Part shown: piece by piece, positions 1 to 6,273 of the stretch
How positions within the stretch are numbered: the stretch's first letter is position 1
Layout: each line of letters opens with the position of its first letter
DNA from: Oscillospiraceae bacterium
Lineage (GTDB): Bacteria; Bacillota; Clostridia; Oscillospirales; Ruminococcaceae
Assembly: GCA_003531585.1 (NCBI GenBank)
Contig: DQFX01000001.1
Span: forward strand, 1-12,713
Reading direction: 5' to 3'
Length of the DNA stretch: 12,713 bases
The notes under the pieces: generated by a model
What the model was told of the DNA's origin: nothing
What the model saw: only the letters and a program-made list of their open reading frames with translations
The model's database searches: none
Position numbers and translations under genes: made by a program

Positions 1-4
1 AACC

Positions 5-42
5 GGTTTTTAGAGGTTCCCAAAATATAAAGCATTTTTCGC
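5..42 (+). repeat. Left copy of a dispersed inverted repeat
   Basis: A 13-base block GGTTTTTAGAGGT (5-17) is followed by GCATTTTTCGC (32-42). The first block occurs exactly, in the opposite orientation, at 12651-12663. The second resembles 12632-12642 on the opposite strand (9 of 11 bases), although the gap between blocks differs (14 versus 8 bases). This looks like two copies of one short interspersed or mobile-element-end repeat. No transposase lies in the window and the family is not recognised. The stretch from 43 to 73 shows nothing else. Confidence 0.5.
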
Positions 43-73
43 GAAGGGATTGAACTTCTGGTTTCGAGCAAGA

Positions 74-111
74 AAGAACGCCTGACTGCATGGTTGTAGT
101 CGGGCGTTCTT
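74..111 (-). terminator. Rho-independent terminator of the feo operon
   Basis: Two 14-base arms (74-87 and 98-111) pair with a single mismatch around a 10-base loop, forming a GC-rich hairpin. Reading on the minus strand, the second arm ends in a T-rich run (GTTCTTTCTT). It lies about 50 bases past the stop codon of the last gene of the iron operon, the expected place for its terminator. The T-tract is interrupted, so efficiency may be modest. Confidence 0.6.
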
Positions 112-160
112 GGTTATATCCGGCGTCGGCGGGAATGTCCGTATGATCTTGGTGATGTAA

Positions 161-463
161 TCAGCTCCGTATACTTTGACCCTGTTGTCTGGAGCTTTTC
201 AGCGGTGACTCCGCCTGGCTGAACTGCTTTTCTGTCTGGGATTTGGGCTGCGTGCGCTTCCTGGATTCTGTAGAAGTATCCGCAGAATAGGCCGCTGCCG
301 CGGATTCCTCCAGCGCTGACCGGGACGAGGGCATTCTGCATTTAAGCGTGCAGCCGCGGCAGCTGTGCTGACCGCAGGAGCACCCCTTTTTCCGGGAATA
401 CTTCACCGCCGCGAAGAATCCCACAGCGATAAGCGCGAGTATCAGAATACTTACCAGGTTCAT
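161..463 (-). CDS. FeoB-associated Cys-rich membrane protein
   Basis: A 100-residue protein with one N-terminal hydrophobic segment (about residues 3-20), a short basic stretch (KYSRKK), and a cysteine cluster at residues 28, 30, 35, 38 and 42. This is the architecture of the FeoB-associated Cys-rich membrane protein family, small partners encoded next to feoB in Bacillota and thought, without firm proof, to assist ferrous iron transport by FeoB, perhaps by binding metal at the membrane. The gene starts 12 bases after the feoB stop with its own AAAGGAG site, so it is almost certainly cotranscribed and probably translated alongside FeoB. Family members are usually about 50-60 residues. Here an extra tail of about 58 residues (43-100), rich in Ser, Gln, Lys and Glu and probably disordered, follows the cysteine cluster. 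Family assignment is strong; function is inferred from the family and position. Confidence 0.85.
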   Translation of the reverse strand: MNLVSILILALIAVGFFAAVKYSRKKGCSCGQHSCRGCTLKCRMPSSRSALEESAAAAYSADTSTESRKRTQPKSQTEKQFSQAESPLKSSRQQGQSIRS

Positions 464-475
464 GGAGATCTCCTT

Positions 476-2863
476 TCAGGCGAGGCCAAACAGCAGTCCT
501 ACCGACCTCACCAGGAACGCCATGACCCATGCTATAGCGCACTGAATGAGCACGGTAGCCGCGGCGGCTCTTGCGCTGCCAAGCTCCCGCTTGACGGTGG
601 CTATCGCGGCAACGCAGGGAGTGTACAGCAGCACGAACACGAGGAACACCGCTGCAGTGAACGGGGTAAAAAGCGTGGTGATCTGCGAGGTATCTCCGCC
701 GAGCAGCAGAGTCAGTGTGGAGACCACGCTCTCCTTAGCAGTGAAGCCGGTCAGCAGGGCGGTGGAGGCTCTCCAGTCGCCGAAGCCCAGCGGTGCGAAT
801 ATCGGTGCGACGAACCCGCCGAGCAGAGCCAGCAGGCTGTCCTCCGGGGATTCCACGATGTTCAGCCGAACATCGAAGTTCTGGAGTATCCACACGATGA
901 TGGACGCCGCGAATATCACTGTGAACGCCTTCTGTATGAAGTCCTTCGCCTTTTCCCAGATGAGCTGACCCACGCTCTTTGCGCTTGGCAGGCGGTAGTT
1001 CGGAAGCTCCATCACGAACGGCACCGGTTCGCCGCGGAATTTTGTAATTTTCAGCAGCAGGGCATAGAGCATTCCGCAAAGAATGCCGAAAACGTACAGC
1101 CCGATCATTGCCAGCACCCGGTACTGCGCCGGGAAGAACGCCCCTATCATCATCGTGTAGATGGGCAGCTTTGCCGAGCAGCTCATGAACGGCGTCAGCA
1201 GGATAGTCATTTTGCGGTCGCGCTCGCTGGAGAGGGTGCGGGTAGCCATTATCGCGGGAACCGAGCAGCCGAATCCCACCAGCATGGGGACGAAGCTCCG
1301 ACCGGAAAGACCCAGCTTACGCAGCGGGCGGTCCATCACGAAGGCGACGCGCGCCATGTAGCCGGTGTCCTCAAGTATCGACAGGAAGAAGAACAGCGTG
1401 ACTATAGTCGGCAGGAAGCTGAGCACGCTCCCGACGCCGGCGCACACGCCGTCCACCACCAGCGACTGCACCACCGGGTTGACCTCGAGGTATTCCAGCC
1501 CCTTCGCTATCCAGTCGATAACGAATTCCACGCCCATGCTCATCAGGTCGGAGAGCCACGCTCCGATAAGGCTGAACGTCATCAGGAACACTATAGCCAT
1601 TATACCGATGAAGCAGGGGATAGCGGTGTATTTTCCGGTCAGCAGGCGGTCTATCTGCATGCTGCGCCTGTGCTCGCGGCTCTCCCGGGGGCGCACGACG
1701 GTTTTTTCGCAGAGGTGCTGAAGGAACGTGAAACGCATGTTTGCCAGGGCGGCTTCGCGGTCCATTCCGGTCTCCTGCTCCATGATGTTCACAAGGTGGT
1801 CGAACGCATGCTTCTTTTCGTCTGGTATGTTGACCTTCTGCCCGATAAGCTCGTCGTTTTCGACCAGCTTTGTCGTCGAAAACCTCACGGGAAGCCCCGC
1901 CGCCTGTATGTCCGGCGCGAGCAGCATAGAAGCCGCGTGGATACAGCGGTGCACTGCTCCCACCTTGTCAGTAGAATCCCTGCTTTCGGGGCAGAAATCC
2001 ACGCGTACCGGTACTTCCCGATAGCGCGCGACGTGTATCGCGTGGTCGATAAGTTCGTCGATACCCTCGTTTTTCGCCGCGGAGACCGGAACGACCGGTA
2101 TTCCGAGTATCTGCTCAAGCTCGTTGACGAGGATAGAGCCGCCGTTGGCGCGTACCTCGTCCATCATGTTGAGGGCGAGCACCATCGGTATCCCAAGCTC
2201 CATGAGCTGCATGGTGAGGTAGAGGTTTCGTTCGATATTCGAAGCGTCAACGATGTTGATGATACCGCTGGGGTGGGTGTTCAGCAGAAAATCCCGGGTG
2301 ACTATCTCCTCGTTTGAGTAGGGCGAGAGGGAGTAAATTCCCGGCAGGTCGGTGACGGTGGCTTCTGGGTGGCTGCGTATAGTGCCGTCCTTGCGGTCGA
2401 CGGTGACGCCGGGGAAGTTCCCGACATGCTGATTTGAGCCGGTCAGCTGGTTAAACAGCGTAGTTTTTCCGCAGTTCTGGTTGCCTGCAAGCGCGAAGCT
2501 CAGCGGGGAGCCCTTCGGGATAGCGGCTCCGTCGTGGACGGTGTGATACCCGCCCGCCTTCACAAGCTCGCCGACCCCCGGGTGTGGAGTGCTGCTGTTC
2601 CGGCGCGCTCCTACCACGGAAGCCCTGACGGGCTTTGTATGTACCTGGTCTACCGTGACCTTCCGCGCCTCCTCTAGCCGGAGAGTCAGCTCGTAGCCGC
2701 GGAGCTGGAACTGCACCGGGTCGCCCATCGGCGCGACCTTTTGCAGCGTTATTTCCGTCTGGGGAGTCAGACCCATGTCAAGCAGGTGGTGCCTCAGCGC
2801 CCCGCTTCCGCCGACAGAGCTTATGTACGCGCTCTGCCCCGGCTTTAATTCGTCCATCGTCAT
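476..2863 (-). CDS. feoB: Ferrous iron transporter, FeoA-FeoB fusion
   Basis: A 795-residue protein for GTP-dependent Fe(II) uptake across the cytoplasmic membrane. Residues 1 to about 75 form a FeoA-like SH3 domain, which in many bacteria is a separate protein; a linker follows to about 120. The cytosolic G domain shows the P-loop GNQNCGKT (127-134), the switch Thr in PGVT (151-154), G3 DLPG (172-175), a G4 variant NMMD (232-235) and a G5-like SAAKNEG (261-267). The membrane domain from about 412 onward carries the conserved FeoB motif GFGCSVPA (530-537, Cys533), a second SCSAKLP motif (561-567), and TPCVAAI (748-754, Cys750). All key motifs are intact and the length fits an ordinary FeoB plus a FeoA domain. 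Start: ATG at 2863 follows GGGAGG by 8 bases; a second ATG two codons later is possible. It is the first gene of a two-gene iron operon with the Cys-rich protein downstream. Regulation by iron is likely, given the promoter and dyad upstream, but is inferred. Confidence 0.97.
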   Translation of the reverse strand: MTMDELKPGQSAYISSVGGSGALRHHLLDMGLTPQTEITLQKVAPMGDPVQFQLRGYELTLRLEEARKVTVDQVHTKPVRASVVGARRNSSTPHPGVGELVKAGGYHTVHDGAAIPKGSPLSFALAGNQNCGKTTLFNQLTGSNQHVGNFPGVTVDRKDGTIRSHPEATVTDLPGIYSLSPYSNEEIVTRDFLLNTHPSGIINIVDASNIERNLYLTMQLMELGIPMVLALNMMDEVRANGGSILVNELEQILGIPVVPVSAAKNEGIDELIDHAIHVARYREVPVRVDFCPESRDSTDKVGAVHRCIHAASMLLAPDIQAAGLPVRFSTTKLVENDELIGQKVNIPDEKKHAFDHLVNIMEQETGMDREAALANMRFTFLQHLCEKTVVRPRESREHRRSMQIDRLLTGKYTAIPCFIGIMAIVFLMTFSLIGAWLSDLMSMGVEFVIDWIAKGLEYLEVNPVVQSLVVDGVCAGVGSVLSFLPTIVTLFFFLSILEDTGYMARVAFVMDRPLRKLGLSGRSFVPMLVGFGCSVPAIMATRTLSSERDRKMTILLTPFMSCSAKLPIYTMMIGAFFPAQYRVLAMIGLYVFGILCGMLYALLLKITKFRGEPVPFVMELPNYRLPSAKSVGQLIWEKAKDFIQKAFTVIFAASIIVWILQNFDVRLNIVESPEDSLLALLGGFVAPIFAPLGFGDWRASTALLTGFTAKESVVSTLTLLLGGDTSQITTLFTPFTAAVFLVFVLLYTPCVAAIATVKRELGSARAAAATVLIQCAIAWVMAFLVRSVGLLFGLA

Positions 2864-2914
2864 GTTTTTTTCCTCCCGGATATCCTTTTATGTTATAGGC
2901 TTGTCTAGAAATAC

Positions 2915-2936
2915 GCTGAATAAAACAAAATTCAGC
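2915..2936 (-). other. Hairpin in the feo 5' untranslated region
   Basis: GCTGAAT (2915-2921) and ATTCAGC (2930-2936) form a perfect 7-bp stem with an 8-base A-rich loop. It lies inside the roughly 155-base leader between the predicted feo transcription start and the feoB start codon. No T-tract follows on the minus strand, so it does not look like a terminator; it may affect mRNA stability or be incidental. No known riboswitch was recognised in this leader. Confidence 0.4.
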
Positions 2937-3008
2937 ATGTCCTGTTCATCTTCCTGAATTATATTCGTACGCTGGCGGGCTGATGTTTCTTTGCGCACAA
3001 AACAAAAG

Positions 3009-3022
3009 TTAACTGTAGCTAA
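3009..3022 (-). promoter_or_regulatory. Dyad at the feo transcription start, candidate operator
   Basis: TTAACTGTAGCTAA is an imperfect palindrome (TTA-CT at one end mirrored by AG-TAA at the other). It begins four bases downstream of the predicted -10 box and covers the predicted transcription start, where a repressor would block initiation. Its arms and 14-base core spacing loosely resemble DtxR/IdeR-type sites, which control iron genes in many Gram-positive bacteria. It does not match a classical Fur box well. Assignment to an iron-dependent repressor is inference. Confidence 0.35.
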
Positions 3023-3025
3023 TAT

Positions 3026-3054
3026 ATTATATCACAGGAATGCTGTCCGGTCAA
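3026..3054 (-). promoter_or_regulatory. Promoter of the feo operon
   Basis: On the minus strand, TTGACC (3049-3054) and TATAAT (3026-3031) are separated by exactly 17 bases, a near-consensus housekeeping sigma-factor promoter. Predicted start of transcription is near 3019, giving a leader of about 155 bases before feoB. Confidence 0.8.
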
Positions 3055-3144
3055 TGGTTTATCGAATATTTTAGCTTCTGCGCCGCAAAACTGTCGATTC
3101 TTAAAAAATTGTCAAAAAAAAGAGGTCAAAATTAGAAAAAGTGC

Positions 3145-3173
3145 TTGATTTCTTTCGGGGAATGTGATAGAAT
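3145..3173 (+). promoter_or_regulatory. Promoter of the SLOG-family gene
   Basis: TTGATT (3145-3150) and TAGAAT (3168-3173) are separated by 17 bases, preceded by A-rich runs (about 3103-3140) that could act as an upstream element. The predicted start near 3180 lies downstream of the ATG at 3164, which helps to rule out that ATG as the translation start. The feo and SLOG promoters are divergent and their -35 boxes are about 90 bases apart. Confidence 0.7.
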
Positions 3174-3202
3174 ATAACTGTAATTCATTCGGAGGTGGTT
3201 GT

Positions 3203-3694
3203 GTGTACAAAGTTTCCTTTACCGGATATCGCCCGCAGAAGCTGCCGTTCAGAGGAGAGAGCGACCCCGCATGCGCAGACCTTAAAAGGCGGATATACGC
3301 TGAGATAGAGCGGCTGTACGAGCATGGCGCCGGGGAGTTCTACACCGGCATGGCGCTTGGCGTTGACATGTGGTGCGCTGAGGCGGTTCTGAATCTGAAG
3401 TCCCTGCACCCGGAGGTCAGACTGGTTGCGCTGCTGCCCTGCCGGGGTCAGGAGAGCCGGTGGAACTATGCGGACCAGCGCCGCTACAACGAGATACTCA
3501 GCCGGTGCGACCGTGTAGAGTGCCTGTCTCCGGTCTACACCAGCAACTGCATGTTCGTCAGGAACCGCGCCCTCATTGATAGCTGCGACCTGATGGTTGC
3601 GGTTTACGACGGGAGATCCGGCGGCACAAAGTACACCGTTGACCTTGCGGGGCAGCTCGGCAAAAAGGTCATTGTGATCCCTCCGGTGGCATAG
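3203..3694 (+). CDS. SLOG-family (DUF1273/YpsA-like) protein
   Basis: A 163-residue soluble protein of the SLOG Rossmann-like superfamily, DUF1273 (YpsA-like) group. Visible family motifs are the N-terminal VSFTGYRP (4-11), the nucleotide-loop motif GMALGVD (49-55), RNRALID (120-126) and GGTKYT (140-145) before the last helix and strand. SLOG domains bind nucleotide-derived ligands; the cellular role of this subgroup is poorly defined, with YpsA of Bacillus linked to division and stress phenotypes. Start choice: GTG at 3203 lies 7 bases after GGAGG (3191-3195) and gives the family's usual N-terminus. The upstream in-frame ATG at 3164 overlaps the -10 box and lacks a ribosome site. The gene appears monocistronic, with its own promoter and terminator, between the divergent feo operon and the convergent PTS genes. 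No toxin, nuclease or prophage neighbour suggests a defence role. Confidence 0.85.
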   Translation: MYKVSFTGYRPQKLPFRGESDPACADLKRRIYAEIERLYEHGAGEFYTGMALGVDMWCAEAVLNLKSLHPEVRLVALLPCRGQESRWNYADQRRYNEILSRCDRVECLSPVYTSNCMFVRNRALIDSCDLMVAVYDGRSGGTKYTVDLAGQLGKKVIVIPPVA

Positions 3695-3728
3695 ATATAT
3701 AATGCCCGAACGGGCGTAAATAAACGTC

Positions 3729-3763
3729 AAGCAGGAGCCTTAAATTCAGGCTCCTGCTTTTTT
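3729..3763 (+). terminator. Strong Rho-independent terminator
   Basis: A perfect 12-bp stem (3729-3740 with 3748-3759), a 7-base loop TAAATTC and a run of six T (3758-3763) form a classic terminator for the SLOG gene. It lies between two convergent genes. On the minus strand the stem is the same but no T-tract follows, so it may also slow, though less efficiently end, transcription from the ptsH side. Confidence 0.9.
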
Positions 3764-3790
3764 ATCACGATTCACCGGGATTCAGCGCGT

Positions 3791-4048
3791 TCAGAGGTTC
3801 TTTTCAAGGAACTCTTTCAGCGCGTTTTCCGAAGCCCTCTCGTCGCCGCCGCTTACTGTTACCGTGATGGTGTCTCCGCACTTTACGCCCAGCCCCATCA
3901 GAGCGATAAGCTTTGCGCCGCCGACGGTCTTTGCGCCTTTTGTGACCGTCACCTCGCTGTCCAGCGCCCTGACGGCATTGACAAGCAGACCTGCCGGTCT
4001 TGCGTGAATGCCCAGTTTGTCCTTGATGGTGTATTCAAATGTCCTCAT
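3791..4048 (-). CDS. ptsH: Phosphocarrier protein HPr
   Basis: An 85-residue HPr, the small cytosolic phosphocarrier that receives phosphate from phospho-Enzyme I and passes it to sugar-specific EIIA domains. The active-site motif GIHARPAG (13-20) contains the phosphorylated His15 and the conserved Arg17. Length and fold pattern match the family. The position equivalent to the regulatory Ser46 of Bacillus HPr is Lys46 (in GGAKLIALMGLG), so HPr kinase/phosphorylase could not modify it there. The gene begins 11 bases after the stop of the PTS permease gene with an AAAGGAAA ribosome site, so the two are cotranscribed. Enzyme I is not in the window. Confidence 0.95.
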   Translation of the reverse strand: MRTFEYTIKDKLGIHARPAGLLVNAVRALDSEVTVTKGAKTVGGAKLIALMGLGVKCGDTITVTVSGGDERASENALKEFLEKNL

Positions 4049-4059
4049 TGCGTTTCCTT

Positions 4060-6180
4060 TCAGTTTATCCTTATCGCTTCTTCGCCCGCCCTGACTTCGC
4101 CGGAGGCTGCCGCTGTCACGCTGCCGTAATCCTCCGTATTCCCGACTATCATAGGCGTTGTGAGCTTATACCCCGCGCGGCGTATCTTCTCCATGTCGAA
4201 GGTCACGAGCAGGTCTCCGCGGCGTACCTGCTGACCTGCTTCAACATGGGATTCGAAGTACTTTCCGCCGAGCTTCACCGTGTCTATGCCGATGTGAAGC
4301 AGAACCTCGCAGCCGTCGGAGGATACGATATTCACGGCATGCTTCGTGTCAAACACCATGTCGACCCGCCCGTCGCAGGGAGCGTACAGCCGCCCCTCCG
4401 CAGGCTCTATAGCTATTCCCTCGCCGAGCACCTTCGCAGAGAACACCTCATCTCCGACCTCCTCAAGTGGGACCGCCTTTCCGGTCATATGGGCGTAAAG
4501 CACCGTTGGCGCGGAGCCTGCCGGAGCAGTCTCCAGCTCAGCAGTTTGAGGGAGCGCGCCTATTATACTGTCGGGGTCGTCGGAGGCGGGGCTGTCGATG
4601 AACGCTTCAAGGTCTGACCTCACCACCGATACCTGCGGGCCGTAGACCACCTGCACTCCGTTGCCCTTTCTGATAACTCCGGAGGCTCCGCTTTCCTTCA
4701 GAAGATCCTCGCTCACAAGCCCGGGATCGTTCACCGTGACCCTCAGCCGGGTAGCGCAGCAGTCCACGTCGGAGAGGTTCTGCCTGCCGCCAAGACCTTT
4801 GAGTATCAGCGCGCTCACACGGTCGGCACTGCCCTGGGAAGCTCCGGACGCGCCGTTTCTGGCTTCCATGTCCTTTCGGGTGTAGAGTTTTGTTTCTTCG
4901 CCGTCAGGCTCCCTGCCGGGGGTCTTGAGGTTCAGCCTGGTTATCATGAAGTAGAACACGAAATAGTACACCACCGCATATGCCAGTCCTACTATCACTA
5001 TCCATATCCAGTTGGTTTTCTGATTTCCCTGGAGTATTCCGAACAGAGTAAGATCGATGGCGCCTCCGGAGAACGTCATTCCAACGCCGACATCGAGTAT
5101 ATGCATCAGCATATAGGAAAGTCCGGCGAGCACGCAGTGGACCGCGTACATCAGCGGAGCCACGAACAGGAACGTAAATTCCAGCGGCTCAGTGATGCCG
5201 GTCAGGGCTGAGGTCAGCGCGGCGGAAAGCAGGAGGCCTCCGACCGCCTTTTTCTTTTCGGGGCGTGCGGCGCGGTACATCGCAAACGCCGCCGCGGGAA
5301 GTCCGAAGATCATGAACGGGAACTTACCTGCCATGAACCTTGTCGCGGAAACCGAGAAATGCTCGGTGCTGCGGGAGGCAAGCTCCGCAAAGAATATATT
5401 CTGCGCGCCCTGGACGGTCACGCCGTCTATCACCATCGCGCCGCCAAGCTCGGTCTGCCAGAACGGCATATAGAACACATGGTGCAGTCCGAACGGAATG
5501 AGCGCCCTTTCCAGAACGCCGTATAACCAGGTACCGGCGTAGCCGCTTTTCAGCACAAGCTGACCGAGCTGCGTGATTCCCGCCTGAACCGCCGGCCAGA
5601 TGAAGAACATCAGCACCCCGACTGAAAGGTAAACCACGCTGGTTATAATCGGGACGAACCGCGCTCCTCCGAAAAACGAGAGCACCTGCGGCAGCTTTAT
5701 CCTGTAGAATCTGTTGTGGAGCGCCGCTACGCCAAGCCCCACGATAATGCCGCCGAAAACTCCCATTTGAAGCGTGGTGATGCCCAGTACCGAGGTAAGA
5801 GAGTTCGCCGGCATTGCCTGCGCGCCGCCTTTGGCGCTGATAAGCGCGCTTATCGCGGCATTCATTATGAGATAGCCTATCGCGCCGGAAAGCGCGGCTG
5901 CCTCCTTCTCTTTCTTCGCCATGCCAATCGCTACGCCCATTGCAAACAGCAGCGCAAGGTTGTCGAAAACTACGCTGCCTGTCTTGCTCATGATGTCAAA
6001 TATCGTGTAGAGCACGCCGCCCTCATGTATCACGCCAGTCAGACCGTAGGTCTCAAGCGTAGTGGGGTTCGTGAACGAACTTCCGATACCAAGCAGCAGC
6101 CCCGCGACCGGAAGCAGCGCTATCGGGAGCATGAACGATCTTCCGATCCTCTGGAGAACTCCAAAGATCCTGTCTTTCAT
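4060..6180 (-). CDS. PTS sugar transporter EIICBA, glucose family
   Basis: A 706-residue permease that imports and phosphorylates a sugar using phosphate from HPr. Domains run C-B-A. The EIIC membrane domain (about 1-415) has LPIALLPVAGLLLGIG near the N-terminus, the IPFGLHHVFYMPFW segment (228-241) and the GITEPLEF motif (328-335) typical of the sugar site. The EIIB domain (about 452-530) has the phosphorylated Cys475 in DCCATRLR. The EIIA domain (about 555-706, Crr-like) has His614 and the phosphorylated His629 in LLHIGIDTV. All active residues are present. The FGLHHVFYMPF segment looks more like glucose carriers (PtsG) than N-acetylglucosamine carriers (NagE), so glucose or a related hexose is most likely; substrate remains inferred. 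Start ATG at 6180 follows GGAGG. The gap to the upstream kinase gene is 93 bases with no clear promoter, terminator or antiterminator RNA site, so read-through from the upstream genes is plausible. HPr follows directly. Confidence 0.93.
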   Translation of the reverse strand: MKDRIFGVLQRIGRSFMLPIALLPVAGLLLGIGSSFTNPTTLETYGLTGVIHEGGVLYTIFDIMSKTGSVVFDNLALLFAMGVAIGMAKKEKEAAALSGAIGYLIMNAAISALISAKGGAQAMPANSLTSVLGITTLQMGVFGGIIVGLGVAALHNRFYRIKLPQVLSFFGGARFVPIITSVVYLSVGVLMFFIWPAVQAGITQLGQLVLKSGYAGTWLYGVLERALIPFGLHHVFYMPFWQTELGGAMVIDGVTVQGAQNIFFAELASRSTEHFSVSATRFMAGKFPFMIFGLPAAAFAMYRAARPEKKKAVGGLLLSAALTSALTGITEPLEFTFLFVAPLMYAVHCVLAGLSYMLMHILDVGVGMTFSGGAIDLTLFGILQGNQKTNWIWIVIVGLAYAVVYYFVFYFMITRLNLKTPGREPDGEETKLYTRKDMEARNGASGASQGSADRVSALILKGLGGRQNLSDVDCCATRLRVTVNDPGLVSEDLLKESGASGVIRKGNGVQVVYGPQVSVVRSDLEAFIDSPASDDPDSIIGALPQTAELETAPAGSAPTVLYAHMTGKAVPLEEVGDEVFSAKVLGEGIAIEPAEGRLYAPCDGRVDMVFDTKHAVNIVSSDGCEVLLHIGIDTVKLGGKYFESHVEAGQQVRRGDLLVTFDMEKIRRAGYKLTTPMIVGNTEDYGSVTAAASGEVRAGEEAIRIN

Positions 6181-6273
6181 AAGAAACCTCCGTTCAGTAA
6201 ATATCTCTTTTAATGATTCCCATTCTGTGACGGATTATTCTTTGAAGCTGCGAATAAAAGCGCGGATCAAATT

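Noticed and set aside
365..2317. 650-codon open frame on the plus strand opposite feoB
   Set aside because: The protein is rich in His, Arg and Glu with no recognisable domain and lies antisense to an intact FeoB. It is a codon-bias shadow with no ribosome site.
2864..3018. Metal riboswitch in the feo leader
   Set aside because: Only one 7-bp hairpin is visible; no conserved riboswitch core was recognised.
3164..3202. Upstream ATG as start of the SLOG gene
   Set aside because: It overlaps the predicted -10 box, lies before the predicted transcription start and has no ribosome site. GTG at 3203 has GGAGG at proper spacing and fits the family N-terminus.
3185..3730. 181-codon minus-strand frame opposite the SLOG gene
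   Set aside because: Antisense shadow of a well-supported family gene; no recognisable domain.
5716..6213. 165-codon plus-strand frame opposite the PTS gene
   Set aside because: Low-complexity Arg/His-rich translation antisense to a clear EIIC domain.
6181..6273. Promoter, terminator or antiterminator RNA between the kinase and PTS genes
   Set aside because: No spaced -35/-10 pair, no hairpin with T-tract and no LicT/GlcT-type antiterminator site could be seen, only a ribosome site for the PTS gene.
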